DNA from: Styela clava
Lineage: Eukaryota; Chordata; Ascidiacea; Stolidobranchia; Styelidae
Assembly (NCBI RefSeq): GCF_964204865.1
Contig: NC_135255.1
Span: 15,591,135-15,655,134, forward strand
Direction: 5' to 3'
DNA length: 64,000 nt
Below are positions 47,788 to 59,163 of the stretch, one piece after another. Each line of letters opens with the position of its first letter. Position 1 is the first letter of the stretch. Both the position numbers and the translations under genes were made by a program. Below the pieces are notes generated by a model. It was not told where the DNA came from. It saw only the letters and a program-made list of their open reading frames with translations, and made no database searches.

Positions 47788-48024
47788 CACCCCTGTAGTA
47801 TGGGAACCGAGATGGCGGACACCTGAACATGGTAGGTATGTTTTCCAGATTGGGGCGAGGTATTAATTTTGTTCCAATTTTCCTCATTTTAGTTTTATTA
47901 CGAGTTTGGGACCAGCCAAGTGACTCCCGTAGTATTTGTACCTGAAATTATGGCCTAACCCCAACCTGGTACACATACTACGTTCCGGTGTCCGCCATCT
48001 TGGTTCACATACTACGGGAGTACC
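47788..48024. repeat. YY1-word MITE, copy 8 (full length)
   Basis: Both arms are present: CCGAGATGGCGGACACC on the left and CCGGTGTCCGCCATCTTGG on the right. It ends CATACTACGGGAGTACCG. It directly follows the minisatellite. Confidence 0.85.
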
Positions 48025-48439
48025 GTTTAATGATCAAATTTATAAAATTTCGATTTGGTGCTGAGCTAATTTCCCCTCTGAATTGTGATCTTTTCTCAGA
48101 ATTTGATTTCACTTTTCAATCAAAATTAGAGCTCCTGGCATCTTATATATAGATTACGAACAATTAGACAGTTTGATACTAAGATTTTCAGGACTGGAAC
48201 CAAATTATGAACCGACTTTTTCGCTATATAAGACCGATCGCTCCAGCTAGAAAATACGTTCACAAAATATAGTATTGGTCGACCAATTCAGTGCATGAGG
48301 CATTCTTAGCTTCAGATATATATATAAATATGGAGGGGAAATTATATCGTTGAAAAGTTTTCACAAAGTCGTTAGCTGACAAGCCGGAATGTGCCTTGAC
48401 TTCCGCTTTGTGAAGATAGCTAAGCTGGACTCAAAAATT

Positions 48440-48830
48440 GGTAATAGAGAAGAGTGAAAACAAAGTCGGTTGTTCTGTTTTCTTAGACCTCGTAAGAGCT
48501 TATGAGACTTTCGAGCACGATATTCTACTTCGAGAACTAGGGTAGGCCTACGTCATTGGAGTATTCAGAGGAATACATTCAACCTCGTCGCATCAAACTT
48601 GAGAGTACGCCATTAATATATATAGAATGGAGAATACACGTTTAAATTGGTTATATATACTAACTGCGGGGTGCCACAGGGTTCAACAATTGGACCGCCA
48701 TTATTTTATGTTATTTAAATGATCTGCCACCCGCCTCATTCCAGTTGCAGACTTAGTCGGCCTTCCGGTAGGCATTAGTGTGATCTGTTTACCTGTGATT
48801 AGCCAAATATGTAAATCCTATCCTATCCTC
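48440..48830 (+). pseudogene. Non-LTR reverse-transcriptase relic with SINE-like tail
   Basis: In the plus strand a decayed reverse-transcriptase motif A (FLDLVRAYETFEHDILL) is followed by motif B (CGVPQGSTIGPPLF) and, after a one-base frameshift, YLNDLPP. The segment ends at about 48830 with AAATATGTAAATCCTATCCT, the same tail as the SINEs at 33.2 and 33.7 kb. It is a broken LINE fragment. Confidence 0.8.
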
Positions 48831-48954
48831 AATACCTGCACAAAATTGCTGGTTCCATAGTGATTCGTTGCTACCGTCAACGTCAGTAAACCATTCACAT
48901 TTATAGTCAATTTCTATTATGACACAAATTATAATGCTGCTCAAGACTCACATG

Positions 48955-49287
48955 TGTCGCGGACTTAAGTGTCTGCGTTTATGTTTTGTGTATATATATA
49001 TTTTTATGTTTATAGACTGTTATGTTGACATTTATGCTGTTTTGTCGGATTTGGACTCCGACCACTCACTACATGTGAGGCAAAAACTGTCTTTCGATCT
49101 CTCTTCTCCGGCTGCCGCGCTGGCAGGCGGTCGTGTTTTCGGTCCCTTAGTTGTATTTTGTTGTATTGTCTGTTTATGTTGTTTTAAGTTTGATATTGGA
49201 ATTGCCGTACAATAAACAACCAATCCGGAACCTTTGAGTATTCTGATTCATTCTACAACCACGGTAGCAACATCTTGGTCCGTGACA
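48955..49287 (+). repeat. 5' LTR
   Basis: 333 bp, TG...CA. It differs from the 3' LTR by scattered substitutions and small indels (for example, an added TTAA near 50254). Confidence 0.9.
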
Positions 49288-50172
49288 ATGGCGAGCACGC
49301 CAGGATTTGGACAGTTTTGTTGACGGCAATTTCGAAGAACAGAAAAGGAAGCGACTTTCAGCACAGAGAAATTGTGTGCCGGAAACAGTGTGACAATGGC
49401 CTTTTATGGATAAGAACAGAGCAAGGTCAGATCGAAATAGTGGAATTGGCTGACAAGAACTGCAAGAATATTTCATGGACTGTTTTGTTCATGTGAGCTC
49501 GATATGGCGGGCGAAAATGATGAGTGGTGGAAAGACTGTGTGTGTTCCGAGTTGCAGCAGAGGTTAAAAAATGAAATTGTCCCCCCTTGGTGTAGAACAA
49601 TGTTTTTATGGGTGAGATTTCGGGTGATGATGGTGGCTCGATATGCAGGCGGTGGTTGGGGCTGGCTGGACTTTGGTGACCAGTTTTTGGATATGGGATT
49701 GTGTGTGTTGCCTGCAGTGGTGGATCCCTGGGCCGTTAGAATCCCTTTGTTTGTGGTCAATATGGGCCAGTAGCCGTTGCATATCGGAGCGGGATCCCTG
49801 CGGGGAGGAGTAAGTCTAGGAGGGAACATTTTCCCCCAAATTGCTGAGATGACGAACGCATGGATACAGAATGAAAACTATCTGAGTTAGGCTATGTTTA
49901 TGCTGGCTGCGTTTGAAGGCGACTTAACATAACATGTTCCATTTCATTCGTGATAACTTTGATTTTCTTCAACTTGTGCTACCATGTTAGAACTTCTCTG
50001 GTATATGCCTCTAGTTTGAAGGGATGGGGTACAGACGTTTTTAAAAATTAGATATTTGGTGAATTTTGAATTCAAATTAGTGCAGTTTTTATATCTGTTT
50101 CACATTTAGGGTAGGAGTTTTTTTTTTTAGAATAAAACTTGTTGAGTTTCATTCTGAACAAGAATAGGGCTC

Positions 50173-50512
50173 TGTCGCGGACTAAAGTGTCCGCGTTTAT
50201 GTTTTGTGTATATATATATATTTATGTTTATAGACTGTTATGTTGACATTTATTTAATGCTGTTTTGTCGGATTTGGACTCCGACCACTCACTACATGTG
50301 AGGCAAAAACTGTCTTTCGATCTTTCTCCTCCGGCTGCCGCGCTGGCGGGCGGTCGTGTTTTCGGTTCCTTAGTTATATTTTGTTGTATTGTCTGTTTAT
50401 GTTGTTTTAAGTTTGATATTGGAATTGCCGTACAATAAACAACCAATCCGGAACCTTTGAGTCTTCTGATTCATTCTACAACCACGGTAACAACATCTAT
50501 CTAACCGTGACA
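50173..50512 (+). repeat. 3' LTR
   Basis: 340 bp, TG...CA. It is preceded by a short purine-rich AAGAATAGGG that may be the polypurine tract. Confidence 0.9.
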
Positions 50513-50607
50513 CATGTTCGTTGAAAACGGTTTCCTGACAAAAGCGTTGCTGGCGAATCAGTGAATAATTCGGTATAACCAAATCTGAGCTGTGTTGTAT
50601 ATATATG

Positions 50608-51114
50608 TAGGGTTACCATATTTTTGTAACTTCAAATCGGGACGCCCCCAAAGACAACGACCCCTCAGCTGTTATTTTGTAAGTTTACACTTACAGTTTC
50701 CGATTTTACTACATAGACCTACATTTAAAGCTATCCCGGTTGTCTTCATTCCATTGACCCTATTGTCATCGAGAGTTCATGCGCATATTCTCTGTCCAAA
50801 TATTGGGTTCAGTTCGAGAAGGGAATTGACGTTAAAGAATTACAAATAATTCGTATACGAATTCAGACTGATTAGTATTAGTTTTACTTGCAATGCGTTT
50901 GCTGACAATGTTAGTGGAAAACAAACACATTCACCTTCAGTAAGTATAGGCGAGCGTTGCGCTACACAGAAACAACAGTAACGAAAACATGTACGTGTAT
51001 TATGCTGAATGGCTGAACGCCAAAGCGGGACTTTTGGCTGACTTGTCGGGACGGCGGGACACAACGCTAAAAAGCGGGACTGTCCCGCCTAAAGCGGGCT
51101 GTATGGTAAGCCTA
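50608..51114. mobile_element. 507-bp hAT-type MITE rich in GCGGGAC words
   Basis: The inverted ends are TAGGGTTACCATA and TAGGCTTACCATA. Flanks TATATATG and TGTATAAG agree at 6 of 8. The right half repeats AAAGCGGGACT, GTCGGGACGGCGGGAC and GACTGTCCCGCC. It is non-coding. Confidence 0.75.
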
Positions 51115-51989
51115 TGTATAAGCCATAATATGTCCCCAATTGATTTGCTCGGAAATGATGTAATGATACCGCAGAGAATCTTATTTGACCTTATATACAA
51201 ACTCTTACCATTTTTTCTTCCTCTTTCATTTCTAACTTTCTCACGTCATTCCTTCCGCTTTCTCTCCTTTCAGTTATTCGACGTTGAATTTGCGTTGTTG
51301 ACATTGAGATATAATTGTTTACGTTCTTTGTTTACAATATTCACCTTCGTGAGAATGTAAATATAGCGTGTGTTGGTCATGTGACTTGCCTGAGTTATTT
51401 GAATATGTCTATACGCAAATTTACAAACGGGTTATGTACTGCTGTCGCGAAAAATTGTCAAATAGCTACAGCCCCTTTTTTAAGTTATTGATGTGAATTG
51501 GTGATCTTTTTTTCATTCGAACGATGTAATCTTAAATCTTTTGGTTCAACCTTGTAAAACAACCAGGTGAAATAAACGATCATCCGTTATCACAGACTGA
51601 GTTGAAACGAGGCAAAGAATTTGTGTGGAGGTTCCAAACAGATTTTTGTATTCGTGTTCATTGCTGGTTTAAAAACCAAAGCATGTAAAACTAACACTTT
51701 TAAAATCAATTGCGATTCTCGTTCTTGTTGAAATATTGTAGTCAAAAGCATTGTCGGAAATATTAGCCTCCAGCGCGTGCCTGAATGCTTTATCACTGAT
51801 TTCCGATTTTACTTCCGACCACTGATTGCTATAATAAACAAACAATAGAATGACAAGAAGGGAGAGCGTGGAAATTTTTTTGCTTGACAGAATAAATTTG
51901 TCGCCTGAAATTGAATAGTATAGTTACAATAAAATTTGTGGGATTTTGAAATGATTTTAATGTGAAAACGACGAAAAATAATATATATA
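51115..51989. other. Intergenic, nothing recognised
   Basis: AT-rich sequence, with a pyrimidine-rich stretch at 51205-51280. No supported gene. Confidence 0.5.
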
Positions 51990-52200
51990 CAAGGTGTCCA
52001 TAAAGTCCCTTTACAATTACAATTATGTTAATAAGTCAGTTCTCAAGATATCTTAACTAGGTTTTGCTGTGTTTTTAATCAGTAATTGTTCAAGTATATA
52101 TTTTTACATCATTTAATACATCTGTGAGGACCAAAACAATATATGGTATTAATAATTTTTCTTGGCAATTTTAAAAAATGTTAAGACTTTATGAACACCC
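51990..52200. mobile_element. Tc1/mariner-type MITE, 211 bp
   Basis: The ends are AAGGTGTCCATAAAGTCCC and, reverse-complemented, GGGTGTTCATAAAGTCTTAA, flanked by TA. It is related to the MCM5 intron 13 copy at 2097-2299 (shared CTTTACAATT and AGATATCTTAACTAGG-type words). Confidence 0.7.
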
Positions 52201-52202
52201 TA

Positions 52203-53417
52203 TACATATGTAAAACATACAACATTCAAATGCAGTTCATCCTAATTATTGATTGATTTTTTACATGGACTCGAAGTGTACACGTGGATGGCTTCATAAA
52301 ATTACTGTTACTGTTTATATTTTCCCGCTAGCTGACTTTTCATCACTCGAAGGGAGAAAATTTTTTGATGCCAATATTTCACAACAAACTTTGCAAAAAT
52401 CGAAATCCGTCCCAACTTTTCATATAACACCCGGTACAAGCCTTGTTACTTGGCTTTACATTTGTATGGAATTTTGCTGACAAACTCCGTTACATCTATA
52501 AGAAATCGATCGATTTTGTCTGTACATCACTTGAATTAAATGTGAATGTAAATTGAGCAGACTATACATATGACTTTAGTTTAATTTGTATATTTAGTTG
52601 GCTGTATATGAGCTGGTTGTATATGAATAATTTGAATTATATGTATATCGCGTTAGCAAGCCCACTCATTCAATAAAATAAGTGAATATAGGCATAAGTG
52701 AATCAAGATGGGTGACATTTCAAATACGCGTGTGATAGAAAATTTAATTTAGTTTTTTCTAGTTTTATCGCAAAATAAGATATGCTATTTATCTATTTAT
52801 CAGCAGTTTGGATGAAGTTGAAAGGTATTTCTGATATTACCTATTGATAAGATATTGTATGCGATGGAAGAAACATCGTGGGAAATATTTCGTGGTCTAT
52901 ATTATTTGAAACGGATTCCTGGTTGAGCAGATACGGAGTTAGAAGTACCAAATAGGATGAAATATGTATCAACTTTCCCATTTTCTAAAAATCTTTTTGA
53001 TGAGGCCATAATCATATCTAATACTGAATTTTTTTTCAGTCGAAAAACTTCCACAATCTACCACTAGTATAAATTATGTATATAACCAGGTCCTGGCTTC
53101 TTGCTAATTTCATATATAAAGGTTGCTATACGACCACTGTTGAACTTTTTTTCTAATTTGCATACGCTTATGTTATTTCCAAAATTCCACCAATTTCGAT
53201 TTCAAAATTTAGTTTAAATTTTTGTCGGGATTTGTGTCTATCAAAGAGCAACTCGATTTAATATTACTGAAGGTACTAAAGGACTAATTTTCGGCTTGCC
53301 CCAACTGGTTTCAAATTGACAGAAATTGAACATTTAATTGCCGGGTTTTGCCTCAATAAAACTTCCGTTTGGTATAAATCTTTCACTATCGGGTTAATTA
53401 CCCAAATTCATGGGGAA
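52203..53417. other. Intergenic upstream of Zic gene, nothing recognised
   Basis: AT-rich sequence with no supported gene. GGTTGAGCAGATA at about 52922 recurs near 54019 and may belong to the repeated upstream units. Confidence 0.4.
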
Positions 53418-53465
53418 ATAATCCATTCATCCGTATCGTTGCGTTAATTAAAGGCATCCGATTTA
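53418..53465 (+). promoter_or_regulatory. Upstream repeat motif, copy 1
   Basis: AATAATCCATTCATCCGTATC followed by TTAATTAAAGGCATCCGAT. This is one of three copies upstream of the intronless Zic gene, with TAATTA homeodomain-type cores. Confidence 0.5.
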
Positions 53466-53543
53466 CTTGAACGCTGCTGCGAATATGAAAAATAACATTG
53501 AAGCAATGGACAAAAATATAAATAATTCATACCTTTTGCGTTA

Positions 53544-53670
53544 AGGGAGCAAACGAAATCTACGTATAACTAAGTCACATCATAACAATTTTGGCTCGTG
53601 CCACTGAATCGTATATTTTTTGCACTGATGTCGTGAGCTGCTAATATAATAAAAAAACGACGTGAACAAT
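53544..53670 (+). repeat. Distal duplicate of the Zic promoter-proximal block
   Basis: It aligns along about 125 bp with 55684-55808. Shared words are GGGAGCAAAC/GGAAGCAAAC, AGTCACA, ATTTTGGCTCGTGCC and AACGACG/AAACGACG. It has diverged in the Fox-like words. Confidence 0.65.
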
Positions 53671-54050
53671 AGCTTAAGGATCTATCTTCAGCGAGATAGA
53701 AGAAAAAGTTTTTATTAAAATTCTTTGTGAAAATATAATAAAACCAAAATTGCGAGTACTCGTAAAAGCCTATTTAAATTACTTTAAATTGAATTTACGA
53801 TATTTATAACTGAAATAGCAAATAACATTCATTCCACGAGCATTAAAACGTCTTTATCCTTTTGCATTAAAAATTCCAAAAAAAAAAATGTAATCATAAT
53901 GTAAAAGGACTTATAGAAATTTCACACATGGATTCAAGCACAATGCATAAGTTGTAATTACCAGTTTATTGTATTGCATAATGAATAGAACTTCCGTTCA
54001 GTCTGAACTTTATTCTTGGTTGAGCAGATAATTATCCAAGTTCATTTATA

Positions 54051-54100
54051 TTTAATCCATTCATCCGTATCTTTATCTCTGTAATTAAAGACATCCGATC
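54051..54100 (+). promoter_or_regulatory. Upstream repeat motif, copy 2
   Basis: TTTAATCCATTCATCCGTATC followed by GTAATTAAAGACATCCGATC. Same motif as at 53418. Confidence 0.5.
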
Positions 54101-54589
54101 AGAGTACCCGCTGATGAATATCGCATGTGAAAATGAATTTCTGAAACTCAAAGGTGATTTGTACTAACAACTTTATCAAAAACCTTCTCCGACCCTAATT
54201 CGCTAAATCGCTATTCCAACATTCATATTTGCTAACAATATGAAAAATCTTATTCATTTTTACCATTTTTTTTATCCAAAAATATTTGTCAGTATACCTT
54301 AAACATGAATAGGCGGTTCCTATATATGTGCACATTTCTATGATCATTCATACTTTCTCATATTTTTTTCTGGGGCGCCATATAACTTGTTAAAGACGAC
54401 TATTTTTGTTTTAGTAGTTTTCTTCGCACTTTGATTTTATTAGTATCGACAAATAATGCGGAAATTTGAAAATAAAATTGGTAGTCTTTCGTATCTGATC
54501 GTAGAGGTAACTTAAAGTTACATTTTCCATCTCTTTCGGCAAATTCTCATTAATGCGCATAACATGAGCTTGCAATCTGGTACAATTTT

Positions 54590-54701
54590 GGGATCTCCAG
54601 AAGTATGTGCACCAAGATGGCGCACAAGCTGAATTTAGTATGTGTACCAGGTTAGGGTTCAGGTTGTGCGCCATCTTAGTGCACATACTTCGGGAGCGCC
54701 C
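54590..54701. repeat. YY1-word MITE, copy 9 (short, 112 bp)
   Basis: Arms GTGCACCAAGATGGCGCAC and GTGCGCCATCTTAGTGCAC surround CAGGTTAGGGTTCAGG. This is a compact form, nearly a pure hairpin. Confidence 0.8.
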
Positions 54702-54737
54702 AATTTCGCAATATGGTATCTCACATAAGCAGATACA

Positions 54738-54776
54738 AATAATCCATTCATCCGTATCATTATTGCATTAATTAAA
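54738..54776 (+). promoter_or_regulatory. Upstream repeat motif, copy 3
   Basis: AATAATCCATTCATCCGTATC followed by GCATTAATTAAA. Closest to copy 1, and 1.3 kb upstream of the Zic start. Confidence 0.5.
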
Positions 54777-55098
54777 TTTTCTGGATAGTTGAAGCCTAAT
54801 AATTTAACATCAATTATTTTTTAGTTAAAATTATTTCTAACAAACTTTAAAAACTGAAACTAAAATTAGGATCACTCATATCTTCGTTTCTATCCTTATA
54901 CAATATTACTTTTTTATGACGTCGAAAATTAATCGAGTGAGAAGACAAGAAACCATTTTCATAACAATTATAATTAAATCGAAAAATAAATAAAATCGAA
55001 AAAACATATTTTGCTTTTTATTTCCGTTTCTTATTTTAGTAGTTTTCTTGTCTTCATAACATAATTTTTAAAGTGAAGTTGGGTACGTAATGAATCCG

Positions 55099-55209
55099 GC
55101 GCTTCCGTAGTATGTGCACCAAGGTGGTGGACAATCTGATAAACCTAACCTGATACACATACTATGTTCAAGTTTGGGCCATCTTGATGCACATACTTCG
55201 GAAGCGACA
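55099..55209. repeat. YY1-word MITE, copy 10 (short)
   Basis: Ends GGCGCTTCCGTAGTATGTGCACC and GTGCACATACTTCGGAAGCG. The YY1-like word is mutated to AAGGTGGTGGAC on one arm. About 860 bp upstream of the Zic start codon. Confidence 0.75.
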
Positions 55210-55683
55210 TAAATCCATATTAAAAATTGCGGAATACGCATTTTATCTAGAACTAAGTGAATTAGACATGTGTAAGTGAATTTGTTTGTATCAGCCTATG
55301 TAGATACTAGATGTTTATATTTGATCGTTCCTTTATTTTTAGGATATCTTAGATTTGAACCTAAATTTAATAATCCTATGAATCGAATGCGAAGTATTTC
55401 AAATTTTAATGAAGGATATACATTGTATGGAATTGTTTTCGCCTCTCTTCATTTATTCTCATATTTCACACATGAGTGAACAAATAATCTTACTTTCGAG
55501 TTTTTTTTAGAATATTTTTGAAATAAATTCTGAATTGAAATGCTAAAATTCAAATTATTCGTTTGTAATATGAATGAACCTGTTCAAGTTTGAGCAATAT
55601 TTGCGTTATGTACAACATGCACCTGACAAATATGTTGGATAAATATTGAAACTATTCACACCATTTGTGCAAATATTTCTCAA

Positions 55684-55808
55684 AGGAAGCAAACAAAATC
55701 CTGGCATAAACGAGTCACACGACAACGATTTTGGCTCGTGCCTTTGAGTCGTCTATTGTTTGCATTGTTGTCGCGGGCGTAAATTATCAACAACGACGCA
55801 AACAATTA
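55684..55808 (+). promoter_or_regulatory. Proximal block with inverted Fox-like words
   Basis: CTATTGTTTGC and, 40 bp on, GCAAACAATTA form an inverted pair of Fox-type words (TGTTTGC/GCAAACA), each next to TTGTTGTCG/CAACGACG. The block sits 260-380 bp upstream of the Zic start and is duplicated at 53544-53670. The regulatory role is inferred from motif and position. Confidence 0.45.
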
Positions 55809-56066
55809 TCTCTCAATGTCAACAATACAGGTTCAACGTCACAGGGGGAGAGAACGAACTTGGGGGGAGGAAATGAGTACGGGAATGAGCGTGGAAACGT
55901 GGGAAACGGAGAGAGAAAAGGGAAGTTGACTGATAAGAGATTGCATATAAGATGAGACACCCGCAACGAAAATCATATCATTCAATATTCAATCCTTTTA
56001 TCTGATCTACTATTCGAACTATATATTTGCATCTTCCAAAGCTTAGTGAAAAGATCATCATCAAAT

Positions 56067-57488
56067 ATGGCCTACGCCACCGCATATGCCTTTCCTCCAC
56101 AAAGTTCAGCATCTAATTTCACCGGATTTGCACCACCAAGATGCGACAGTATGACATCTCAGCCAATTCACGGCATGGTTCCAAATGGACATCAAGCGGC
56201 ATTTTTCAACCCTCACCACGGCATGGGACCGCTTCGCAACAGGCAGAATCTTCATGAACAAGTTTACCTTAATCAAGCTACAGGTAAAAGTCAATATTTC
56301 CAGCAACATCATTCTGGCCTGGACTTCAACTTTCAAAATCAATACTTTGGTTATGGTCAAGCTAGCATCAATCCAAAAATCTTGTCTTGCAAGTGGATTA
56401 TCAAAGGCAACAAAGGTGATAAAAACTGCGTAACATGTGATCAAGAGTTTTACAGCATGACTCATTTAGTCGACCACGTCACTGTAGACCATGTTGGAGG
56501 TCACGATCAAACCGACCACACTTGTCACTGGAAGGATTGCCAACGAGAGAAGGGATTCCAAGCAAAATACAAACTTGTTAATCACATTAGAGTTCACACA
56601 GGTGAAAAACCATTTCTTTGTCTTTATCCCAATTGCGGCAAAGTATTCGCAAGAAGTGAAAATTTCAAAATCCACAAGCGCACTCATACTGGAGAGAAAC
56701 CATTCGTTTGCCCATTTGATGGATGTGATAGACGATTTGCAAATAGCTCCGACCGCAAAAAGCACACTTACACTCACTCAACTTCCAAACCATATGGCTG
56801 CCGAGTTCCTGGATGCAAGAAAACCTACACTCATCCGAGCTCTCTCCGAAAGCACATCAAGATGCACGAAGCTGAAGGAACAGTAGTACCTCCGGAAAGT
56901 GACGGCAGCGATTCAGCAGTTACTTCACCAACATCCAGTAACGGACCCTCTGGAAATAACAAAAATTTGTATCGTCTCGAAACATCCCCAAGATCAAATG
57001 AAAGTGGAATGGATTCTTCTCCATCGCCACATTGGCCAACCTGTCGAGAACAGGCGCCTCCCAACGTTGATCTTGCTCGAGAATTCGGTTATGCTGCTGC
57101 TTCAATCAATTATGAACAGACTATCACACCACCACCTTCATCGTCCAATGCCGAAGATTTAATCCAACTACAAACAAAAACTATCGCCATGGAACGAACA
57201 AACTCTTATGAAAGAAACCCCGCTAGTCCACCTCCAGCCAAGAGGCAATGCATGTCACCTAATGTCAGCCTGGCACCGTGTTCGTCAACTGCATTTTACG
57301 CGACACAACTGAGCCAATCAGGTATATTTCAAGGAAATAAGGTTTCGTTTTATCCGATTCCAACAATTGCTGAAACACAACCAGAATCAACCTTCCGGAC
57401 ATCACCTCCAATTAGCGCTCCTTCGGCTCCTGGATATTTCTACCAAGCACCAATGTACTCAAACCAATTGAATGTATTTGTTTCATGA
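56067..57488 (+). CDS. Zic-type five-finger transcription factor, intronless
   Basis: This is a 473-residue single-exon frame. An N-terminal region of about 105 residues is rich in His, Gln and Phe. Five C2H2 fingers follow: finger 1 from C108 (CKWII...[11 protein letters not shown], the wide Zic finger), finger 2 with CHWKDC near 153, finger 3 near 185 ([14 protein letters not shown]), finger 4 near 215 ([14 protein letters not shown]) and finger 5 near 245 ([10 protein letters not shown]). A Ser/Pro-rich tail follows. Zic proteins bind GC-rich sites in the nucleus and specify neural and muscle fates; in ascidians they occur as divergent multi-copy forms. The ATG at 56067 is the first in frame. 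A TATA-like ATATATT lies at about 56020. A partial paralogue points at it from 63-64 kb. Lack of introns, unlike vertebrate ZIC genes, suggests intron loss or an old retrocopy. Zic family is secure; the exact subtype is not assigned. Confidence 0.93.
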   Translation: MAYATAYAFPPQSSASNFTGFAPPRCDSMTSQPIHGMVPNGHQAAFFNPHHGMGPLRNRQNLHEQVYLNQATGKSQYFQQHHSGLDFNFQNQYFGYGQASINPKILSCKWIIKGNKGDKNCVTCDQEFYSMTHLVDHVTVDHVGGHDQTDHTCHWKDCQREKGFQAKYKLVNHIRVHTGEKPFLCLYPNCGKVFARSENFKIHKRTHTGEKPFVCPFDGCDRRFANSSDRKKHTYTHSTSKPYGCRVPGCKKTYTHPSSLRKHIKMHEAEGTVVPPESDGSDSAVTSPTSSNGPSGNNKNLYRLETSPRSNESGMDSSPSPHWPTCREQAPPNVDLAREFGYAAASINYEQTITPPPSSSNAEDLIQLQTKTIAMERTNSYERNPASPPPAKRQCMSPNVSLAPCSSTAFYATQLSQSGIFQGNKVSFYPIPTIAETQPESTFRTSPPISAPSAPGYFYQAPMYSNQLNVFVS

Positions 57489-59163
57489 ACAAAACGGCAG
57501 CTAATCACTTAGGTCCGTGATTCTCAACCGGGCGGGGTGGAACTAATTAAAAATAAAAATATTTGTTAGATTTGAACATTTCCCGCACTATTTTTGATAT
57601 TTACATGTCTTTATTTTAGATATTTACGTTCCATCTACGTATTTTTAACTATTTTTAAAATAAAATATACTTTTGCCTAGGCTTGCACGTAATTTACGGA
57701 TTTACGGAATTACGGAATTATTTCGAGTTACGGAAGCGAAGTTACGAATTACGTAAATTCGTAATTATTGGTGGAGCGCTTTCGCGATTGAAACGAGCTC
57801 TCTTTACGGGCAGTCAATTCCGTCGATTGTAAAAAATTAAAGTTTAATCGGTAGAAGAAGTTAGAGTTCCGGTATTCGCAGCCGTTTTTATCTCTCTTGT
57901 TACGCAGATGGAGAAGGCATAACGCGTTGCCATTTACTAACCTATTATCAACTTATCTAGCATGGCAAATGTACATATTAAGCGTAGATATGGGATAGAA
58001 TTGTGTTGAGACCGATGGACGCCAACACACCTGGTTTCAACTTCTTCGGGTGAAATGACTAAAGAATGTAAGAGACAACTTACCAAACATGGTCTATTTG
58101 TAAATGCCGTGATAATTGATGTCGCGCTTATCAAACAGCAATATGACGACGGAGAGAGAAATTGCGCAATGAACCAACGCAACTTAGTCTTTTCGGCATC
58201 GGTAAAGCGATTCAGACAGCAGAGAAACAACTAAATGTCGGGATTTCCCATGTTCATTCTGCGCGAGATCCATTTTCTATTACAAAATCTTGATGTTCTG
58301 TTACCGCTTTTATCGTTATATATCTGTCCGGACTTGGCCTTGTTTTCACAATGCCTCGCACTATTTCGGCCAAATAAGTCTTTACAATATCTTTAAGTCT
58401 TTGCCAAATGCGGCAACTTATTTTGATTTATCGTCGACTCAAATACCACCGGCACTCGGCCAAACTTGTGTCAATCTTAGCCGATAGGATTGTCGACTTG
58501 AGTTAGAAAGGTAAATTAATATTTTCGAGAGTGCAAAATAAATGTCACCAAATGCATTGTTTTGCGATATAACTTTGTATTTTCGGAGAAGGCATGTCAT
58601 ATAAGTACGGTATTTAAATTATGCGCAAATAATTAATATTTGATCTAAATTTATCGCAAATAATGTTATAACATTTAGGCCGCGAAATGATTTAATGTAA
58701 AATGAAGCATGGTAATCGGAATATCGTCAATAAGTCGGCATCAATAATTATTATAAAATGCTAACTAGGTAGTAAAGTCGGATAATGTAAAAAAACGGTA
58801 CAATAACAAGTCTTCGTTGCGAGGCAAGCGCAAGTATAATCAAACGAGAGAATACGCTCGTCGTTGATTTATAAATTAGAAACCTGGAATTTTTATTTAA
58901 TACGAAACTCGTATTAATACGTTAATACGATTTTAAAAAAGTCAACTATCATTTCATAAATATATTACCACTTACCAGTGTTGGTAATGATAAAATTGAT
59001 CGCATAAAATTGGGTGATAAAGTTGATAAAGGAAAATCAAAGCTAACACAAAAGATAAAAATCAGAATAAAATTAATTTTGAATTCACTCCTTGATATTT
59101 GTCTTTAGCATTTGTCGCCGGCGTGTAGTACTGGCGAAAATATGAAAACCAAACTGTCCCAAC

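Larger units (their letters stand above)
48955..50512 (+). mobile_element. Short LTR retroelement, non-autonomous
   Basis: Two direct LTRs (48955-49287 and 50173-50512) start TGTCGCGGAC and end CCGTGACA. They are flanked by the 4-bp duplication CATG (48951-48954 and 50513-50516). A primer-binding-type TGGCGAGCACGCCAGG begins one or two bases after the 5' LTR. AATAAA lies in each LTR within TACAATAAACAACC. The internal 885 bp holds only short frames, one at 49504-49773 opening MAGENDEWWKD, possibly a gag remnant. I see no protease, reverse transcriptase or integrase, so it would depend on another element. Confidence 0.9.

Noticed and set aside
47343..47790. ORFs on both strands with repeated peptide units
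   Set aside because: The repetition comes from the minisatellite; both strands are open by chance.
49504..49773. 89-residue plus-strand ORF as a host gene
   Set aside because: It lies between two LTRs with matching target duplication, so at most it is an element-derived remnant.
56106..56886. Several ORFs of 80-130 residues on both strands over the Zic gene
   Set aside because: They are alternative-frame shadows of the zinc-finger coding region.
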